The notes under the pieces are model-generated. The model had not been told where the DNA came from. It worked only from the letters and a program-made list of their open reading frames with translations, and searched no databases. Made by a program: the position numbers and the translations under genes. 14,836 bases of DNA, taken from the NCBI GenBank assembly GCA_016288355.1, contig JAEEYY010000014.1, positions 1-14,836 on the forward strand, in the 5' to 3' direction. Of the stretch, positions 13,273-14,836 are shown piece by piece. This DNA comes from Synergistes sp. Its GTDB lineage: Bacteria; Synergistota; Synergistia; Synergistales; Synergistaceae. The number at the start of each line of letters is the position of its first letter. The first letter of the stretch is position 1.

Positions 13273-13301
13273 ATTCTACCTTTTCATTCGCTTCCTGTCA
13301 A
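13273..13301 (-). promoter_or_regulatory. Promoter of the tRNA-Val pair
   Basis: A perfect TTGACA (13296-13301) and TAGAAT (13273-13278, five of six) are separated by 17 nt. The predicted start near 13266 leaves a leader of about 16 nt before the first tRNA. Confidence 0.9.
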
Positions 13302-13383
13302 GTAGCAAATAGCGGAAGGGCTCGAAGGAGTGCCATAACAAATAAAGGGCTTAAAATTCGATTCCACTCGTTTTTAAATGTGC

Positions 13384-14205
13384 TTACGCCTTGCCGGCAG
13401 CTTTGTTAAATGCTTCAGTTCCCGCTTTCGTCTTTTCGGCCGTGGCAATCAGTGCTTCGATAAAAGCACTCTTGAAACCAAGCTTTTGCAACTCTCTGCA
13501 CCCAGCGATCGTCGTCCCGCCAGGAGTGCAGACGGCATCTTTGAGCACCGCAGGGTGGTCTCCCCGCAAAGCCGCCAGCTCAGCCGCGCCTTTAAGCGTC
13601 GCGATCCCGGCGCGAAGCGAGACATCGCCTTTCATGCCAACTGCAAGCCCTCCTTGGATAAAGCCTTCAAGCAATTCAAAGACATAAGCAATGGCAGAAC
13701 CGGAGAGACAGATCACGCCGTCGAGATCTTTTTCGCTCACGAGCATAGCGTCGCCGAATGTGCGGCACAATCCCACAACAGTTTCCGTCTCGTCATTATC
13801 AAGATCACCGCGCGCAACCCCGGTAAATCCTGCTCCGACGGCAGAGGCGATGTTGGTCATGATCCGCCCCCAATGAGCGAGAGGAGCCGCTTTTTTAAGC
13901 AATTCCAATTCGACGAGCGCCGCACAAGAAACGACCGTGCGTTCTGCAAGAGCTGCGCTGTGTTCAGAGCACCAGGGCTGCATGAGCCAGGGCTTGAGCG
14001 CGATGAAGATCGGTCCGCTTGCGAGCGGCAGCGCCTCTGCCAGCGTCTCATACGTTTCGATTCCATCGGCAACAAGCTTGTCAAAATTCGGCTCTCGAAT
14101 CTGCACAACGATTGGGCGAACGCCGGCACGTTTCAGTCCTCGCGCGACAGAACCGCCAAGGTTGCCGCCGCCTACGATAATGGGGCGAAGCGATTTAACA
14201 TCCAT
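13384..14205 (-). CDS. proC: Divergent pyrroline-5-carboxylate reductase
   Basis: The family reduces 1-pyrroline-5-carboxylate to proline with NAD(P)H in the cytoplasm. The 273-residue protein has the Rossmann motif IIVGGGNLGGSVARGL (GGGNLG at 12-17), ALKP (69-72), and a C-terminal dimer domain with SGSAIAYVFE (168-177), HPAVLKDAV and the signature CTPGGTTIAG (226-235). Two usually strict family segments are altered: the (V)MPNTP region reads IMTNIAS (115-121), and GSGPAY reads GSAIAY, losing a Gly and the Pro. So the fold is clear but the substrate may differ. ATG 14205 has GGAGG eight bases upstream, 20 nt after rlmB. No terminator is seen between its stop and the tRNA-Val promoter. Confidence 0.85.
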   Translation of the reverse strand: MDVKSLRPIIVGGGNLGGSVARGLKRAGVRPIVVQIREPNFDKLVADGIETYETLAEALPLASGPIFIALKPWLMQPWCSEHSAALAERTVVSCAALVELELLKKAAPLAHWGRIMTNIASAVGAGFTGVARGDLDNDETETVVGLCRTFGDAMLVSEKDLDGVICLSGSAIAYVFELLEGFIQGGLAVGMKGDVSLRAGIATLKGAAELAALRGDHPAVLKDAVCTPGGTTIAGCRELQKLGFKSAFIEALIATAEKTKAGTEAFNKAAGKA

Positions 14206-14225
14206 TTTAGAGACCTCCTCAAAGA

Positions 14226-14836
14226 TTATTTGCTCATTTCTTTACCGCAGCCATTGATGCGCGCCCACTCGAACATGCCGAGGGCAGCAGCGACGCTGGC
14301 GTTGAGATTACCCGTTTTTCCGGCCATGGGGATCTTTACAAGTTTGTCACAGTTTTTAGCTGTAAGTGCGGATATGCCCTCCCCCTCCGAACCAACGACG
14401 AGGACAAGCCTTTCCGGCAGAGGCGCGCTCCATATCGTCTCTGTTGTCTTGTGGTCGAGACCGACGACCCAGAACCCCTTATCTTTCAGCGAGGCAAGCG
14501 CGCGGCTGACATTGACGACCTGCGCGACAGGAAGACGAAAAGCAGCGCCTGCACTGGTTTTAACGACAGTGCCGCTGACGGTTGCAGAGCGATCATTTTG
14601 CGTGACCACACAGAGGGCTCCTGCGATCTCGGCTGTACGGATGACAGCGCCGAGATTATGAGGATCCTGGCAATGATCGAGCAGGACGATCAGAGCGGGT
14701 GCATCCGACGGCACCGAATCCGCGATCTCATTAAGATCCGCCGACGGGACCGGCTTCATGCGAGCAACCACACCCTGATGGACCGCGCCTCCGCTCATTC
14801 GGTCGAGTTCGTCGCGCCGGACGAACGAGAGACTTA
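14226..14836 (-). CDS. rlmB: 23S rRNA (guanosine-2'-O)-methyltransferase, RlmB type, 5' end beyond window
   Basis: The frame is open to the right edge, so about 202 C-terminal residues are present and the start is missing. It is a SpoU/TrmH-family knotted methyltransferase that methylates a ribose 2'-OH of 23S rRNA (G2251 in E. coli if RlmB). All three SpoU motifs are visible: LLDHCQDPHNLGAVIRTAE (motif 1), LVVGSEGEGIS (motif 2) and IPMAGKTGNLNASVAAALG (motif 3, where NLNAS replaces the commoner SLNVS). The upstream HQGVVA is typical of RlmB between its RNA-binding and catalytic domains. The exact target is uncertain, because TrmH-like paralogues share these motifs. TAA is 20 nt before proC, which is probably cotranscribed. 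Confidence 0.9.
   Translation of the reverse strand, partial: SLSFVRRDELDRMSGGAVHQGVVARMKPVPSADLNEIADSVPSDAPALIVLLDHCQDPHNLGAVIRTAEIAGALCVVTQNDRSATVSGTVVKTSAGAAFRLPVAQVVNVSRALASLKDKGFWVVGLDHKTTETIWSAPLPERLVLVVGSEGEGISALTAKNCDKLVKIPMAGKTGNLNASVAAALGMFEWARINGCGKEMSK

Noticed and set aside
13035..13305. Frames with a duplicated VTSSILVSPT or TRIELVTSSVSGKR peptide
   Set aside because: They are translations of the two identical tRNA-Val genes, not a repeat protein.
13378..14661. 427-codon plus-strand open frame antisense to proC and rlmB
   Set aside because: The opposite strand encodes two clear enzymes with correct ribosome binding sites. The plus-strand translation is rich in Arg, Ser and Pro, with no domain and no ribosome binding site.

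Overview
The window looks like chromosomal DNA of an obligately anaerobic, amino-acid-fermenting bacterium. I would place it in the Synergistota (Pyramidobacter or Jonquetella type), but this is inferred from gene content and style, not from a search. Supporting signs are a ferredoxin-dependent 2-oxoacid oxidoreductase in D-A-B-C order, an RlmD with an iron-sulfur site, strong GGAGG ribosome binding sites usually 7-8 nt before the start, and a large family of secreted proteins of unknown function. Every gene supported here, including the three tRNAs, lies on the minus strand, so transcription runs from high to low coordinates.

Region by region in transcription order. (1) 14836-13384: the 3' part of rlmB (cut by the window edge), then proC 20 bases later. 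(2) 13301-13045: two identical tRNA-Val(GAC) genes in tandem, with a near-consensus promoter and a clear intrinsic terminator. (3) 12965-7077: acpS, nnr, tsaE and tsaB are packed with 3-nt gaps or 4-nt ATGA overlaps. They are followed at 46 nt by korD-korA-korB-korC and a strong terminator. The first block covers phosphopantetheinylation of acyl carrier protein, repair of damaged NAD(P)H and t6A tRNA modification. The second makes acyl-CoA and reduced ferredoxin from 2-oxoacids. (4) 7054-5676: rlmD with its own -10 element. (5) 5573-5392: tRNA-Gly(CCC) with its own promoter and a perfect 15-bp-stem terminator. (6) 5390-1: an AT-rich leader, then a run of six minus-strand genes. These encode a 51-residue one-helix membrane protein and five exported proteins; the last runs off the left edge.

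Region 6 is the accessory and least understood part. Its exported proteins are built from a few shared modules. Two are full-length paralogues of each other (3987-4724 and 2381-3148). Two share a DUF1036-like domain (1808-2311 and the middle of the leftmost gene). Two carry a helical module resembling LprI-type lysozyme inhibitors (3158-3892 and the leftmost gene). The leftmost gene adds a tandem array of 21-residue leucine-rich repeats. I read this as a cassette of envelope or secreted proteins that grew by local duplication and fusion, possibly for dealing with host lysozyme or host surfaces. The function is inference only.
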